Source: an uncultured Devosia sp. (GTDB taxonomy: Bacteria; Pseudomonadota; Alphaproteobacteria; Rhizobiales; Devosiaceae). From it: a DNA stretch of 64,000 bases. This document shows positions 27,003 to 36,574 of the stretch, in pieces. Under the pieces are notes generated by a model. The model had not been told where the DNA came from, made no database searches, and saw only the letters and a program-made list of their open reading frames with translations. Location: the NCBI RefSeq assembly GCF_913055165.1, contig NZ_CAJXJS010000006.1, positions 38,007-102,006 of the forward strand. Reading direction: 5' to 3'. The first letter of the stretch is position 1. Each line of letters opens with the position of its first letter. The translations under genes and the position numbers were made by a program.

Positions 27003-27275
27003 ATGAGTGAACGCAGTGCTCTTGTCGAATTGGCCAATTTCATAGGCCGATCGCCCCTCGCCTCGCCGGATATGAAAATCCGCAACAAGGCGCTTTCCGG
27101 CATGACCGAACGGATGCTGCCGCGTCAGAAGCGCTCTGTCGGAGACCTGCTCGGTGTTGTCATGGCCCTGTCGGCGCGTACGCGCCGGATGGCACACGAC
27201 CCTGCGCATGTCGAGATCGACGTGTTCGCCCCCAGCGGTCAGCGCGCCCTCCGCATGACCCTGGGTAGCGAGTAA
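27003..27275 (+). CDS. Small conserved-looking hypothetical protein
   Basis: A 90-residue open frame with an ATG eight bases after GGAG. Codon third positions are GC-rich as in neighbouring genes, which supports coding. The predicted protein is basic, with helices around LVELANFIGRSPL and DLLGVVMALSARTRRMAHDP, and has no membrane segment, cysteine motif or signal peptide. I do not recognise the family. It lies 101 bases after the carboxypeptidase gene on the same strand and converges on the MATE gene, leaving only 16 bases between the stops. Confidence 0.65.
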   Translation: MSERSALVELANFIGRSPLASPDMKIRNKALSGMTERMLPRQKRSVGDLLGVVMALSARTRRMAHDPAHVEIDVFAPSGQRALRMTLGSE

Positions 27276-27291
27276 CGAAGCGCTGGGCACC

Positions 27292-28653
27292 CTATACGAG
27301 TGCCACAATCTCCTTGCGCTTCCAGACGAAGTGATAGAGTCCGGCCTGCAGAACCAGCATCATGGTGAAGCTGGCAGCATAGGCCACCCAAATTCCGGTC
27401 AGGCCAAGGCTGGTCTGGCTTAACCATATGGCGCCGGGAAGCTCGATGAGCAGGATGCAGGCGAGCGATAGTGCCATCGGTGCATAGACCATCCCGCTGG
27501 CGCGCATGACGCCGGAGAACACCACACTCCAGCCGAAGCACAAAATGCTCCACAGCACCACATGCAGCAGCGTTTCGGCCAGATCCACGACGGCTGCGTC
27601 GGTAATGAACAAAGCCACCAGGTGCTGACTGAACAAATAAGCCAGGACGACCAGGCCACCTGTGATGATCAGGTTGAGTGCCAGCGCCGTCCGGGTGATC
27701 GCTTCGATCTGTTCAATCTGGCGCGCGCCGATGGCTTGGGCAGCAAAGATCGACGCCGCGATACCGATAGACATCGCTGGAAATTGCACATAGCTCATGA
27801 CCTGCCCAAGCGCCCCATAGGCCGCCGTGGCGTCAGAGCCAAAGCGGTTGACGAGCCCCACCACGACGATCCCCGCGATGGATGAAATAACCATCTGCAG
27901 GCCCGCCGGGATACCGAGCTTCAGGATCAACCCGAGAAGTTTGATATCGGGCCGAACCATGGCTTGGAACAACACACCGTCGGGCGCCAGCGGCATGTTT
28001 CGTATCCGTAGGTAGAAGAACAGGAATACCAGGACAGTCGAAAAGCCCGCAATCATGGCGACAGCGGCGGCGTTGACGCCCAATTGCGGCAGACCTCCCC
28101 AGCCCAGGATGAGGGCCGGCGTGACGACCAGCCCCACCACCAGCGAAAGCACCAGCGCCAGCAAGGGCGTGATCGTGTCACCAACCCCGCGCAGAACGGA
28201 CGTGCCGACCAGAAAAAGGAAGAACCCCGGCATACCGATCAATACGATCCGGGCATAGCCGACACTAAGGTGCAGGATATTGTCGGGCGCCCCGAGGACC
28301 CGCATGATCTCTTCGGTCCAGATGCCGCCCACCAGGGCGACCAGGAGACCCAGCACGCTGGCGGCCGCCAGGGTCGTACCGGCAACCTGCTTGACCTTGT
28401 CGACATTGCGGGCGCCCCAGGCTTGGCCAACCAGGATGGTCGAGCCTGCGGACAAGCCGATAATGAAGCTCATCAGGAAGAACATGATCGGAAAGAAGGT
28501 GGCTGTGGCGGCAAGTGCCTCCACGCTGATCAGCTGACCGACATAGATGGCGTTAATTGTCCCAGAGAGGGCCTGCAGGATATTGGATGCCATTAGTGGA
28601 ATCAGGAACAGACTGAAGCGCTGCCAGAGCGGGCGGGTTGATGTCGGGTCCAT
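27292..28653 (-). CDS. MATE family multidrug efflux transporter
   Basis: Membrane protein of 453 residues with 12 predicted helices in two related halves, as in NorM/DinF-type exporters that use Na+ or H+ gradients to expel cationic compounds. Typical segments are IPLMASNILQALSGTINAIYVGQL in helix 1, TILVGQAWGARN near helix 3, GDTITPLLA, and the second-half repeat GIAASIFAAQAIGARQIEQ. The ATG at 28653 is chosen because GGAG lies eight bases before it; upstream in-frame starts exist. The substrate is unknown. Confidence 0.93.
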   Translation of the reverse strand: MDPTSTRPLWQRFSLFLIPLMASNILQALSGTINAIYVGQLISVEALAATATFFPIMFFLMSFIIGLSAGSTILVGQAWGARNVDKVKQVAGTTLAAASVLGLLVALVGGIWTEEIMRVLGAPDNILHLSVGYARIVLIGMPGFFLFLVGTSVLRGVGDTITPLLALVLSLVVGLVVTPALILGWGGLPQLGVNAAAVAMIAGFSTVLVFLFFYLRIRNMPLAPDGVLFQAMVRPDIKLLGLILKLGIPAGLQMVISSIAGIVVVGLVNRFGSDATAAYGALGQVMSYVQFPAMSIGIAASIFAAQAIGARQIEQIEAITRTALALNLIITGGLVVLAYLFSQHLVALFITDAAVVDLAETLLHVVLWSILCFGWSVVFSGVMRASGMVYAPMALSLACILLIELPGAIWLSQTSLGLTGIWVAYAASFTMMLVLQAGLYHFVWKRKEIVALV

Positions 28654-28876
28654 GGAATACTCCAGCATGGTTCGAAATTGGCCGGTCACCGCCGGGAACC
28701 CCGAATCCGATTGTGCTGATCGAAATGTCAGTCCGTCGGGGGGACCTATTCACACCGCTTACGCGATGCCGGCTGGACGGGCGCTGGAGGCAGGGCAATG
28801 ACACCGGAGTCTCTACGCCCGACGATTGACCGCGTCAACGTTCGCCACCAAGCCAAGACCAGCGATGTTCGGAAAC

Positions 28877-28960
28877 TGGTGCCCCCCGCGAGACTCGAAC
28901 TCGCACGCCTTGCGGCGGAGGATTTTGAGTCCTCTGCGTCTACCATTCCGCCAGAGGGGC
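28877..28960 (-). tRNA. tRNA-Leu (anticodon CAA)
   Basis: An 84-base cloverleaf on the minus strand. The acceptor stem GCCCCTC pairs with GGGGGGC (one T-G pair), the anticodon stem GAGGA/TCCTC encloses the loop CTCAAAA, giving anticodon CAA, and the T arm contains GTTCGAGTC. The long variable arm (CGCCGCAAGGCG) is typical of leucine tRNAs. The 3' CCA is encoded. It lies between the MATE and mrcA genes, about 80 bases downstream of mrcA. Confidence 0.97.
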
Positions 28961-29043
28961 ACGGGCTGGGTTCCTAGCTCACAAGCAACGCAAGCGCAAT
29001 AACTTGTCATGCGCATTCGTCGCGCTCTCAACAGCCCAGATGG

Positions 29044-31527
29044 TCACTGCGAAAGGCTACGCGGCGCGCTCAGGCTCGGATCAAGGAAAGTGCCACGGTT
29101 GCTCGGCTGCGTTGTCGTGAACATACCGCCATATTGCTGCTGCATCATCTGCTGCCGCTGGATGGCGTCGAATGCCTGCACATCCAGGCCAATGACCGAA
29201 GTCATCAGATTAGGGCCCGTGCCCGGCTTGAAGGCCTCCGCAATGGCTGCCTCGCCTTCAAAGGCCTGAACGCCCGTACTGGGATTGATCCAGGCCGTAG
29301 TCATGCCACTGGGGACATTGAACGGCGTCGCCGGCTTGCCCTGCAGCGCCTTGGCCACGAAATTGGTAAAGATCGGAACGGCCATGCCCCCACCCGTCGA
29401 GGCCGACCCCATCGATCGGGGTTGATCATAGCCGACATAGACACCCACGGCCAATTCGGGGGTGAAACCCACAAACCAGGCGTCCTTGTAGTCATTGGTG
29501 GTGCCCGTCTTGCCGGCGACAGGACGGTTGAGCGCGCGCGCGGCTGTACCTGTGCCGCGCTGCACCACGCCTTCCATCATCGAAGTGATCTGGTAGGCCG
29601 TCATCGGATCGAGCACTTGCGGGCGGTTATCAATGATGCGGGGTTCCCCCTGCCCGCGCCAATCTTCGGCAGCGCAGCCATCGCAAAAGCGCTGGTCGTG
29701 CCGGTAGACGGTGTTGCCATAGCGATCCTGAATGCGGTCGATCAATGTCGGCACGATCTTGCGCCCACCATTGGCAATGGTCGCATAGGCTGCGGTCATG
29801 CGCATGGCGGTGGTTTCGCCGGCCCCCAGCGCCATCGCCAACACCGGCTGCATGTTGTCGTAGATACCGAAGAGCTGTGCATAGTCGGCGATGAGGGGCA
29901 TGCCGATGTCGCGCGCCAGGCGCACCGTCATGACGTTCCGGCTGCGCTCGATCCCCCGCCGCAAGGTCTGCGGCCCGTAGAACTCCTGGGAATAGTTCTC
30001 AGGCCGCCAGACCGATCCATCGGACATACGCACTTCCACCGGCGCGTCCAGCACGACCGAGGCCGGCGTATAGCCGTTGTCGAGGGCAGCCGCGTAAACG
30101 ATGGGCTTGAAGGATGACCCCGGCTGGCGCAGTGCCTGCGTTGCCCTGTTGAACTCGCTTTCGGCGAAGGAGAATCCGCCCACCATCGCCAGCACGCGGC
30201 CGGTACGCGGGTCCATGGCCACAAGCGCGCCCTCGACCTCAGGCACCTGCTCGAGCGTATAGACCCCGTCCTTGCCCGAAACCGGCGAGACATAGACGAC
30301 ATCACCGACCTTCAGGATGTTCTGAACCGCCTGCGAGACCCACTTGATTTCTGGGCCCGACAGGACGCCTTCAATGCGCTCCGGGGCAACGGCGCCATCA
30401 ACGTCATCATCCGGCCGCAGCCCGATCCGCGCCTGGTTGTCGCCGACCTCCAGCACCACGGCCAATTGCCATTCCGGCACGTCGCTCAATGGCACGATTG
30501 CCGAAACGGCGAGCCCCCAGTCGTCACCCAATTCCACGCTGGCAACCGGCCCGCGGAAGCCCCGCCCCCGATCATAGGCGATAAGCCCATCCATCAGCGC
30601 CCGGCGTGCATATTCCTGCAGTCGCGGCTCCAGCGTGGTGCGCACAGAGAGACCCCCGCCATAGAGCTGGTCCTCGCCATAGAGCTTGGCCAGTTCGCGC
30701 CGCACCTCTTCCGTAAAATACTCCGCCGAATAGAGCTGGCTCCCGGCCGCCCGGGGAATGACGTTGAGCGGTTCCTGCTTGGCCACCTCCGCCTCTTCAT
30801 AGGAGACGTAGCCATTCTCGACCATTCGGTCGATGACCCAGTTCCGCCGCTCGATGGCAGCTTCGGTGCGACGGAAGGGATGATAGTTGTTCGGTCCCTT
30901 GGGCAATGCAGCAATATAGGCCGCTTCCGGCAGCGTGAGCTGGTAAAGCGCCTTGTCGAAATAGTTGAGCGCCGCCGCCGCCACCCCATACGAGTTCAAC
31001 CCAAGGAAGATCTCGTTGAGATAGAGCTCCAGTATCTTGTTCTTGGTGAAGGTGGATTCGATCCGCAGCGCCAGAATAGCCTCCTGGATCTTACGGTCCC
31101 AGGTTTGCTCGGATGTGAGCAGGAAGTTCTTTGCGACCTGTTGCGTGATGGACGAGCCGCCCCCCTGGATCGAGTTATTGCCATCCAGCCGCGCGAGCAG
31201 ATTGTCCCGCAAGGCGCGGACCACCCCATCAACGGCAATGCCGTTGTGGTTGAAGAAGTCCTTGTCCTCAGCCGACAGAAACGCTTGAACTACCAGTGGC
31301 GGAACGGTCTCTACCGGTTGGAATAGCCGCCGTTCACGGGCATATTCGGCCAGCAACGTACCGTCGGCGGCGTGAACGCGCGTTGTCACCGGCGGCTGAT
31401 AGTCCTGCAGCACCGTATAGTCTGGCAGTTGCGCACTGACCGCAGCCAAATAGACCGCAGCCGCCGCCACCCCACCGAGCGCAAGAAACATGCCGAAGCC
31501 GAACAGCCATCCGAGCAGTCGAAACAT
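29044..31527 (-). CDS. mrcA: Penicillin-binding protein 1A
   Basis: Bifunctional class A penicillin-binding protein of 827 residues that polymerises glycan strands and cross-links peptides. It has an N-terminal membrane anchor (about 5-30), the glycosyltransferase domain with the catalytic Glu87 in SAEDKDFF and QGGGSSITQQVAKN, a middle OB-like insert (about 320-420), and the transpeptidase domain with SSFK at 471-474, SRN at 529-531 and KTG at 673-675. It lies 71 bases downstream of the amidase gene, and both are probably co-transcribed. The function is well supported by all catalytic motifs. Confidence 0.98.
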   Translation of the reverse strand: MFRLLGWLFGFGMFLALGGVAAAAVYLAAVSAQLPDYTVLQDYQPPVTTRVHAADGTLLAEYARERRLFQPVETVPPLVVQAFLSAEDKDFFNHNGIAVDGVVRALRDNLLARLDGNNSIQGGGSSITQQVAKNFLLTSEQTWDRKIQEAILALRIESTFTKNKILELYLNEIFLGLNSYGVAAAALNYFDKALYQLTLPEAAYIAALPKGPNNYHPFRRTEAAIERRNWVIDRMVENGYVSYEEAEVAKQEPLNVIPRAAGSQLYSAEYFTEEVRRELAKLYGEDQLYGGGLSVRTTLEPRLQEYARRALMDGLIAYDRGRGFRGPVASVELGDDWGLAVSAIVPLSDVPEWQLAVVLEVGDNQARIGLRPDDDVDGAVAPERIEGVLSGPEIKWVSQAVQNILKVGDVVYVSPVSGKDGVYTLEQVPEVEGALVAMDPRTGRVLAMVGGFSFAESEFNRATQALRQPGSSFKPIVYAAALDNGYTPASVVLDAPVEVRMSDGSVWRPENYSQEFYGPQTLRRGIERSRNVMTVRLARDIGMPLIADYAQLFGIYDNMQPVLAMALGAGETTAMRMTAAYATIANGGRKIVPTLIDRIQDRYGNTVYRHDQRFCDGCAAEDWRGQGEPRIIDNRPQVLDPMTAYQITSMMEGVVQRGTGTAARALNRPVAGKTGTTNDYKDAWFVGFTPELAVGVYVGYDQPRSMGSASTGGGMAVPIFTNFVAKALQGKPATPFNVPSGMTTAWINPSTGVQAFEGEAAIAEAFKPGTGPNLMTSVIGLDVQAFDAIQRQQMMQQQYGGMFTTTQPSNRGTFLDPSLSAPRSLSQ

Positions 31528-31598
31528 CTAGCTCTCTTTCCTGGCGCTCGCTGAAGCCATCAGCGTGGAATCATAGCAGATTTTCGTGGTCTTGATGA

Positions 31599-32846
31599 TC
31601 ACAGCTCTTCTTCCAGGCTGTCGAAATAGGTGGAGATACCGCGCGCAATAGCCTCCGCCGTGCGGTCACGCCAGTCCGATTGCATCAGGTTGGCGATATC
31701 GCTGGCGTTGGACAGGAAACCAAGTTCGACCAGCACTGAGGGTACGTCGGGTGCCTGCAGCACGAAGAAGTCGGCTTGCCGCACCGGGAAACGGCGCAGC
31801 GCCACGCTGGGCTCAAGCTGATGCACGATGGATTGAGCGGCCATGAAGGACTGCACCCGCATCTCGCGCCGCATCAGGTCGAGCAGAATGTCCACCACCT
31901 CCGGCGCCATTGTTGTCGGCATGGCAAAACCGGCAATTACATCGGAGGCGTTCTCATTGTCCGCCAGCACCTTGTCCAGCACGTCGGTCGCGTTCTCGTC
32001 GCGCGTATAGACACTTGCGCCGCGGATTTCGGGCTGCTGAAAACTGTCGGCATGAATGGAAATGAAGAGGTCGGCCTTGTTTGTGCGCGCCAGATCCACT
32101 CGCTCCTCGAGCCGCAGATAGGAATCGTCCTCCCGCGTCAGCGCCACATCGAAGCGGCCCGATTCAATTAGCAGTTCCTGCAAGCGCAAGGAGAAGGCCA
32201 GTACAATGTCCTTCTCTTTCACCCCATCCGCCGTCTCGGCACCGCTGTCGATGCCCCCATGTCCCGGATCGATGACCACCAGCGGCCGCGTCGCAATAGG
32301 AAGTTCGGACCCACCCGCCGGTGTTGAAACAGCCGGCACAGCGGCCTGTGACGCGGCCCTGTCCTGTTCCACATTGGCGGCAAACTCATCGTCGGTCGCT
32401 GGGATAATATCCACCACCAGCCGCGCCGGCTGCCCCTCAAAAGCGTCCAGCACATAGGCCTGCTGCACTTGGGCAGGCCCGGTCAGCGTCAAGGTTGTAC
32501 GTACGCGATCCGCCGCGGCCTGCTCGATCGCATAGCTTGCCACCAGCCCCTCATCCGTCAGCACCCCTTCAGGTTCCGGCACCGAAAACGTGCCCGCTCG
32601 AACATCAATTGCCAGACGTGCCGGATCGTCCAGGGACACGAAGGAAAACTCAGTCCGATCTGCCAGGTCCACAACCAGGCGAGCGCGGTCAGGCGCTACC
32701 GTGACGCGGGCATCAATGACATTGGGCAGGGGCGGCAGGGTCGCGGCGTCCTGCCCTGCGCTGCCAAGCGGCATGCCCAGCATTGCAACGAGACCCAGCA
32801 CGAGGGCTATCAGAATTTGTCTGGTCAAGACGGCGGCCGGCTCCAA
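31599..32846 (-). CDS. N-acetylmuramoyl-L-alanine amidase (AMIN plus Amidase_3)
   Basis: Periplasmic zinc amidase of about 415 residues that cuts the bond between MurNAc and the stem peptide during cell separation. After a signal peptide there is an AMIN domain (about 40-150) that targets the enzyme, a linker, and the Amidase_3 catalytic domain with VVIDPGHGGIDSGAE, FISIHADSF and VLVELGFLSNASD. This is the AmiC-like arrangement. The start is a TTG at 32846 or a TTG at 32828; the latter gives a cleaner signal peptide but has its GGAG 12 bases away. It precedes mrcA, pairing a hydrolase with a synthase. Confidence 0.94.
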   Translation of the reverse strand: MEPAAVLTRQILIALVLGLVAMLGMPLGSAGQDAATLPPLPNVIDARVTVAPDRARLVVDLADRTEFSFVSLDDPARLAIDVRAGTFSVPEPEGVLTDEGLVASYAIEQAAADRVRTTLTLTGPAQVQQAYVLDAFEGQPARLVVDIIPATDDEFAANVEQDRAASQAAVPAVSTPAGGSELPIATRPLVVIDPGHGGIDSGAETADGVKEKDIVLAFSLRLQELLIESGRFDVALTREDDSYLRLEERVDLARTNKADLFISIHADSFQQPEIRGASVYTRDENATDVLDKVLADNENASDVIAGFAMPTTMAPEVVDILLDLMRREMRVQSFMAAQSIVHQLEPSVALRRFPVRQADFFVLQAPDVPSVLVELGFLSNASDIANLMQSDWRDRTAEAIARGISTYFDSLEEEL

Positions 32847-33043
32847 AAGTTCCGAGCACTGCCTGACGCCGGCATGCGGCGATTCTTCGGCAGAAACCGC
32901 CTTATGCGATGATTTGCGCGCCTATCCAAGAATGCAGAGGCCGGAACTGTGAGCAACCGGCCAATTTGACTTTCCTGTTGCCATTACGGCGCAACTTTCC
33001 TACACGCTTAATATGTAGGCGCGTATGTTTCACGGTCGCTTTC

Positions 33044-33153
33044 GGGGCAAGCACTTGCCCCCTGTGACCTGAAGCGGAAGTTGCGGTTTCCGCGCCCTGC
33101 ATTGACGAATTTCGGTCCAGATCGGACCGGACGGCAGCAGGCCCCCGGGCCTG
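33044..33153 (+). promoter_or_regulatory. Structured 5' leader of rne within a 543-bp intergenic region
   Basis: Between the amidase gene and rne lie 543 bases without a convincing gene. Three hairpins are visible: 33044-33050 with 33055-33061, 33113-33118 with 33124-33129, and 33138-33143 with 33148-33153. Long folded leaders are known for rne genes of other bacteria, where RNase E cleaves its own leader to set its level. A possible short upstream frame begins at 33176 behind AGGAAGAGG. The promoter could not be placed with confidence. Confidence 0.5.
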
Positions 33154-33389
33154 ACGCCCAATAGGAAGAGGTCATATGGCCCGCTGGCGAACAGAGCGCG
33201 ACGCGATCGAAAGAACCGATTGCCGCTTTGCTACGCCTTATGTGCCGGCCCTGACCACCCAGACTTCGGCGCAGAACGTGAGAGGTTCGCGCCATACAGT
33301 ATCAAACCTATTCGCCCCGCAATGCGCCACGACCAGGAGGCCGGTATTCCGGCAACCTCTTGTCGGCGCGCGGGCGCGCGGAGTTCATT

Positions 33390-36008
33390 ATGGCGACCAA
33401 GAGAATGCTGGTGGATGCCATCCACCCGGAAGAAACACGGATTGTCGTTACCGCAGGTAACCGGCTTGAGGAGTTTGACTTCGAATCGGCGACCCGCCGC
33501 CAGTTGCGGGGCAATATCTACCTTGCAAAGGTAACAAGGGTTGAGCCCAGCCTGCAGGCTGCCTTTGTCGAATATGGCGGCAATCGCCATGGCTTCCTGG
33601 CCTTTTCGGAAATCCACCCGGACTATTACCAGATCCCGGTAGCCGACCGCGAAGCTCTGCTGCGCGACGAAGAGCACGATGATGATCATCACGATGATGC
33701 TGACGACTCGGTGTCCTTGCCCGAGGGCGTGACCGAGCCCGATGCAGAAGCCGATCCGCAGGAGCCCGGTGACGCGGATCACATTGAGCAGGCCCCGGCC
33801 AACAGCGAACCTGTGGAGTCGATCGGTGGTGCCGATGCGCTTGAGGAGGTCCCCGAGCGTCGTCGCTCCGGCCAGCAGCGGCGTCACCAGTACAAGATTC
33901 AGGAAGTCATCAAGCGCCGGCAGGTCATGCTGGTGCAGGTGGTCAAGGAAGAACGCGGCAACAAGGGCGCGGCTCTCACCACCTATCTGTCGCTTGCCGG
34001 CCGCTATTCGGTGCTGATGCCCAACACCGCCCGTGGCGGCGGCATCTCGCGCAAGATCACCAACGCGGCGGATCGCAAGCGCCTGAAGGAAATCACCGCC
34101 GATCTCGAAGTGCCGCAAGGCATGGGCGTCATCCTGCGGACTGCCGGCGCCTCGCGCACCAAGGCGGAGGTCAAGCGCGACTTCGAATATCTCATGCGGC
34201 TTTGGGAGAGCGTCCGCACTCTGACGCTGCAGAGTTCGGCCCCATGCCTGGTCTATGAAGAAGGCTCGCTGATCAAGCGGACTATTCGTGACCTCTACAA
34301 CAAGGACATCGATGAAGTTCTGGTCGCCGGCGACAACGCCTATCGCGAGGCCAAGGACTTCATGAAGATGATCATGCCGTCCCACGCCAAGAACGTGAAA
34401 CCCTATGGGGAAGAGCAGCCGCTGTTCTCCAAATACGGGGTTGAGAACCAGCTCGATCAGATGTTCTCGCCGACGGTGACCTTGCCCTCTGGTGGCTACA
34501 TCGTCATCAACCCGACCGAAGCGCTGGTATCAATCGACGTCAACTCGGGCCGCTCGACCAAAGAACACAATATCGAGGACACTGCGCTCCAGACCAATCT
34601 GGAGGCGGCTGAAGAAGTCGCGCGCCAGCTGCGCTTGCGCGATCTTGCGGGGCTGATTGTCATCGACTTCATCGACATGATGGAGAACCGCTCCAACCGG
34701 GCCGTCGAGCGCAAGCTCAAGGAGTGCCTGAAGGACGACCGCGCCCGCATCCAGGTGGGCCGCATCAGCCATTTCGGCTTGATGGAAATGAGCCGCCAGC
34801 GCATCCGCTTCGGCGTCGTCGAAAGCTCCACGCATAAATGCCCGGTTTGCGAAGGCACCGGTTTGGTGCGCTCCACCGAGAGCCTTGCGCTCATGATCAT
34901 GCGTCATATCGAGGATCATGTGCTGCGCAAGCAAGGACAGTCCATCAATGTCCGCGTGCCGGTAGAAGTCGCGCTCTATATCCTGAACTACAAGCGCGAC
35001 ACGCTCAGCCAGCTCGAAGCGCGCAATAGCCTGTCCATTACCATCACTGCTGACAGCAAGCTGACTGGCCATCAGTTTGCAATCGAGAAAGGCGAGGCAC
35101 GTGTCTCCGCTTATGCCGATCAGCGGGCGGCAGCCCATGTTCGGGTCGACAGCGCGGTAATCGACGACACCGCTGAAGAAGAAGAGGTCGAAGAGATCGA
35201 AGAGGCTGAGGCCCGCACTTCGGAGCAGGGTGAGGGCGAAGGCTCGGGACGCCGCCGCCGCCGCCGCCGTCGGCGTGGCGGTCGCAATGGCGATCAGCAA
35301 ATCCCGCAAGCCGCCGAATCCAATGGCGAACAGGATAGCGACGCCGACGGTGAGGACACCGAGGACGCAGAGGACACGGTTTCGCGCCAGGCTGCCGAAG
35401 GTGAAAGTGACGGCGAGACCCGCCGCCGCCGCCGCCGTGGCCGCCGCGGCGGTCGCCGCAATCGTCGTGATCAGAATGGTGAGACCACCGAGGCTTCTGA
35501 GGCTGCCGTCTCTGCGCCCGAAGATGCCGTGATCGAGCACGTTGAAGTTAGCGAGGAGCCGGTGACGGAAGCCAGCCCGGCAGCCGAGGAAGCGCCTGCG
35601 GAGAAGCCACGACGCACCCGTCGCAAGAAGGTTACGGAAACCGAAGAATCGGCACCGGAGGAAACCACGCCGGTGGAAGCTGTTTCCGACACGCCCCCGC
35701 CGGAGGAAAAGCCCAAGCGCAAGCCACGCGCGCGCAAGCCAAAGGCCGAGGCCAGCGATGCAACGGCGGCAACGGCAGTTTTCGAGACGGCGCCGGTGGA
35801 GGCCCCATCGGCCGCCGGTGAAGCAGAAAAGCCCGCCCGCAGCCGCCGAGCGAAGAAGGAATTGCCACCCGAAGGCGTGGTTGTGACCTCAAGCGCTGCC
35901 GCCCAACAAGAGCCTGCCGCGCCTGCCGAAGGCGATGCAGCGGCCGAGGGCGAACCGGAGAAAAAGAAGAAGGTCGGGTGGTGGCAACGCCGTCTGGGCC
36001 TCGGCTAG
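33390..36008 (+). CDS. rne: Ribonuclease E
   Basis: Endoribonuclease of 872 residues that starts mRNA decay and processes rRNA and tRNA precursors. The start MATKRMLVDAIHPEETR is chosen by family match. The S1 domain is interrupted by an acidic, His/Asp-rich insert of about 80 residues (roughly 90-175), normal in alphaproteobacteria. The DNase I-like catalytic domain has SIDVNSGRSTK and IVIDFIDMM with the metal-binding Asp residues, and the zinc link CPVCEGTG. The C-terminal third (about 590-872) is low in complexity, alternating Arg-rich RNA-binding blocks (around 620 and 690) and acidic stretches, and should be the degradosome scaffold. Confidence 0.97.
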   Translation: MATKRMLVDAIHPEETRIVVTAGNRLEEFDFESATRRQLRGNIYLAKVTRVEPSLQAAFVEYGGNRHGFLAFSEIHPDYYQIPVADREALLRDEEHDDDHHDDADDSVSLPEGVTEPDAEADPQEPGDADHIEQAPANSEPVESIGGADALEEVPERRRSGQQRRHQYKIQEVIKRRQVMLVQVVKEERGNKGAALTTYLSLAGRYSVLMPNTARGGGISRKITNAADRKRLKEITADLEVPQGMGVILRTAGASRTKAEVKRDFEYLMRLWESVRTLTLQSSAPCLVYEEGSLIKRTIRDLYNKDIDEVLVAGDNAYREAKDFMKMIMPSHAKNVKPYGEEQPLFSKYGVENQLDQMFSPTVTLPSGGYIVINPTEALVSIDVNSGRSTKEHNIEDTALQTNLEAAEEVARQLRLRDLAGLIVIDFIDMMENRSNRAVERKLKECLKDDRARIQVGRISHFGLMEMSRQRIRFGVVESSTHKCPVCEGTGLVRSTESLALMIMRHIEDHVLRKQGQSINVRVPVEVALYILNYKRDTLSQLEARNSLSITITADSKLTGHQFAIEKGEARVSAYADQRAAAHVRVDSAVIDDTAEEEEVEEIEEAEARTSEQGEGEGSGRRRRRRRRRGGRNGDQQIPQAAESNGEQDSDADGEDTEDAEDTVSRQAAEGESDGETRRRRRRGRRGGRRNRRDQNGETTEASEAAVSAPEDAVIEHVEVSEEPVTEASPAAEEAPAEKPRRTRRKKVTETEESAPEETTPVEAVSDTPPPEEKPKRKPRARKPKAEASDATAATAVFETAPVEAPSAAGEAEKPARSRRAKKELPPEGVVVTSSAAAQQEPAAPAEGDAAAEGEPEKKKKVGWWQRRLGLG

Positions 36009-36015
36009 AGACATC

Positions 36016-36050
36016 AAGGGCGGTCCTTCGGGGCCGCCCTTCTTTCTTTC
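36016..36050 (+). terminator. Rho-independent terminator of rne
   Basis: An 11-bp stem (36016-36026 with 36031-36041, one T-G pair) capped by the stable TTCG tetraloop and followed by a T-rich tract lies seven bases past the rne stop. Confidence 0.92.
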
Positions 36051-36073
36051 CCGGGATAAACTGACGATGTCAC

Positions 36074-36574
36074 TTAACCTGCGGTATATCGATAGACGAC
36101 ATCGCCTTCGTCCTGGGGCACGGCATTATCGTCCCGCACACCGCCGAGCCGCGCCGACACGGCCATCGATTTGTGGTTCTCGGGATGAAAATAGCTCACC
36201 AGTGTCTCAAGCCCGAGCGTCTCGAACGCCCAGTGTTTGAGAGCCCCACCTGCCTCTGTCGCGTAGCCCTGGCCCTCGAATCCGTCATAGAGCATCCAGC
36301 CGAGTTCCTTTTCCGGGAACATCGGACCATGGTTGATCCCCACTTGGCCGACGCAGATGCCGCTTGCCTGCAGGTCAATCATCAGCGCGCCGTGGCCAAA
36401 CAGTTCCCACATCGCCACGTCACCCGCAAACATGCCCCAGGCAGCCCAGCCGACATGCGGACCACCCATCATCCGTGATCGGTCCGAGGCCATGAAGGCT
36501 GCATAGGCCGGGTAGTCCGCCATTGTGGGAGCACGCAGCACCAGTCGCTCAGTTTCAAGAACCGGAATCGTCAT
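36074..36574 (-). CDS. GNAT family N-acetyltransferase (RimJ-like)
   Basis: A 166-residue acetyltransferase of the GNAT_3 type. The opening TERLVLRAPTMADYPAYAAFM, the acetyl-CoA loop region YDGFEGQGYATEAGGALKHWAFETLG and the late SYFHPENHKSMAVSARLGG are typical of RimJ/RimL-like enzymes that acetylate protein N-termini or small molecules. Its ATG overlaps the aminotransferase stop by four bases, so it is translated from the same message, second in order. The substrate is unknown. Confidence 0.93.
   Translation of the reverse strand: MTIPVLETERLVLRAPTMADYPAYAAFMASDRSRMMGGPHVGWAAWGMFAGDVAMWELFGHGALMIDLQASGICVGQVGINHGPMFPEKELGWMLYDGFEGQGYATEAGGALKHWAFETLGLETLVSYFHPENHKSMAVSARLGGVRDDNAVPQDEGDVVYRYTAG

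Noticed and set aside
33102..33130. TTGACG as an rne promoter
   Set aside because: No acceptable -10 element follows at 16-18 bases; the position falls within a hairpin.
33176..33460. 94-residue plus-strand frame overlapping the rne start
   Set aside because: It has a good ribosome-binding site but is not protein-like and overlaps rne in another frame; kept only as a possible regulatory frame in the rne leader finding.
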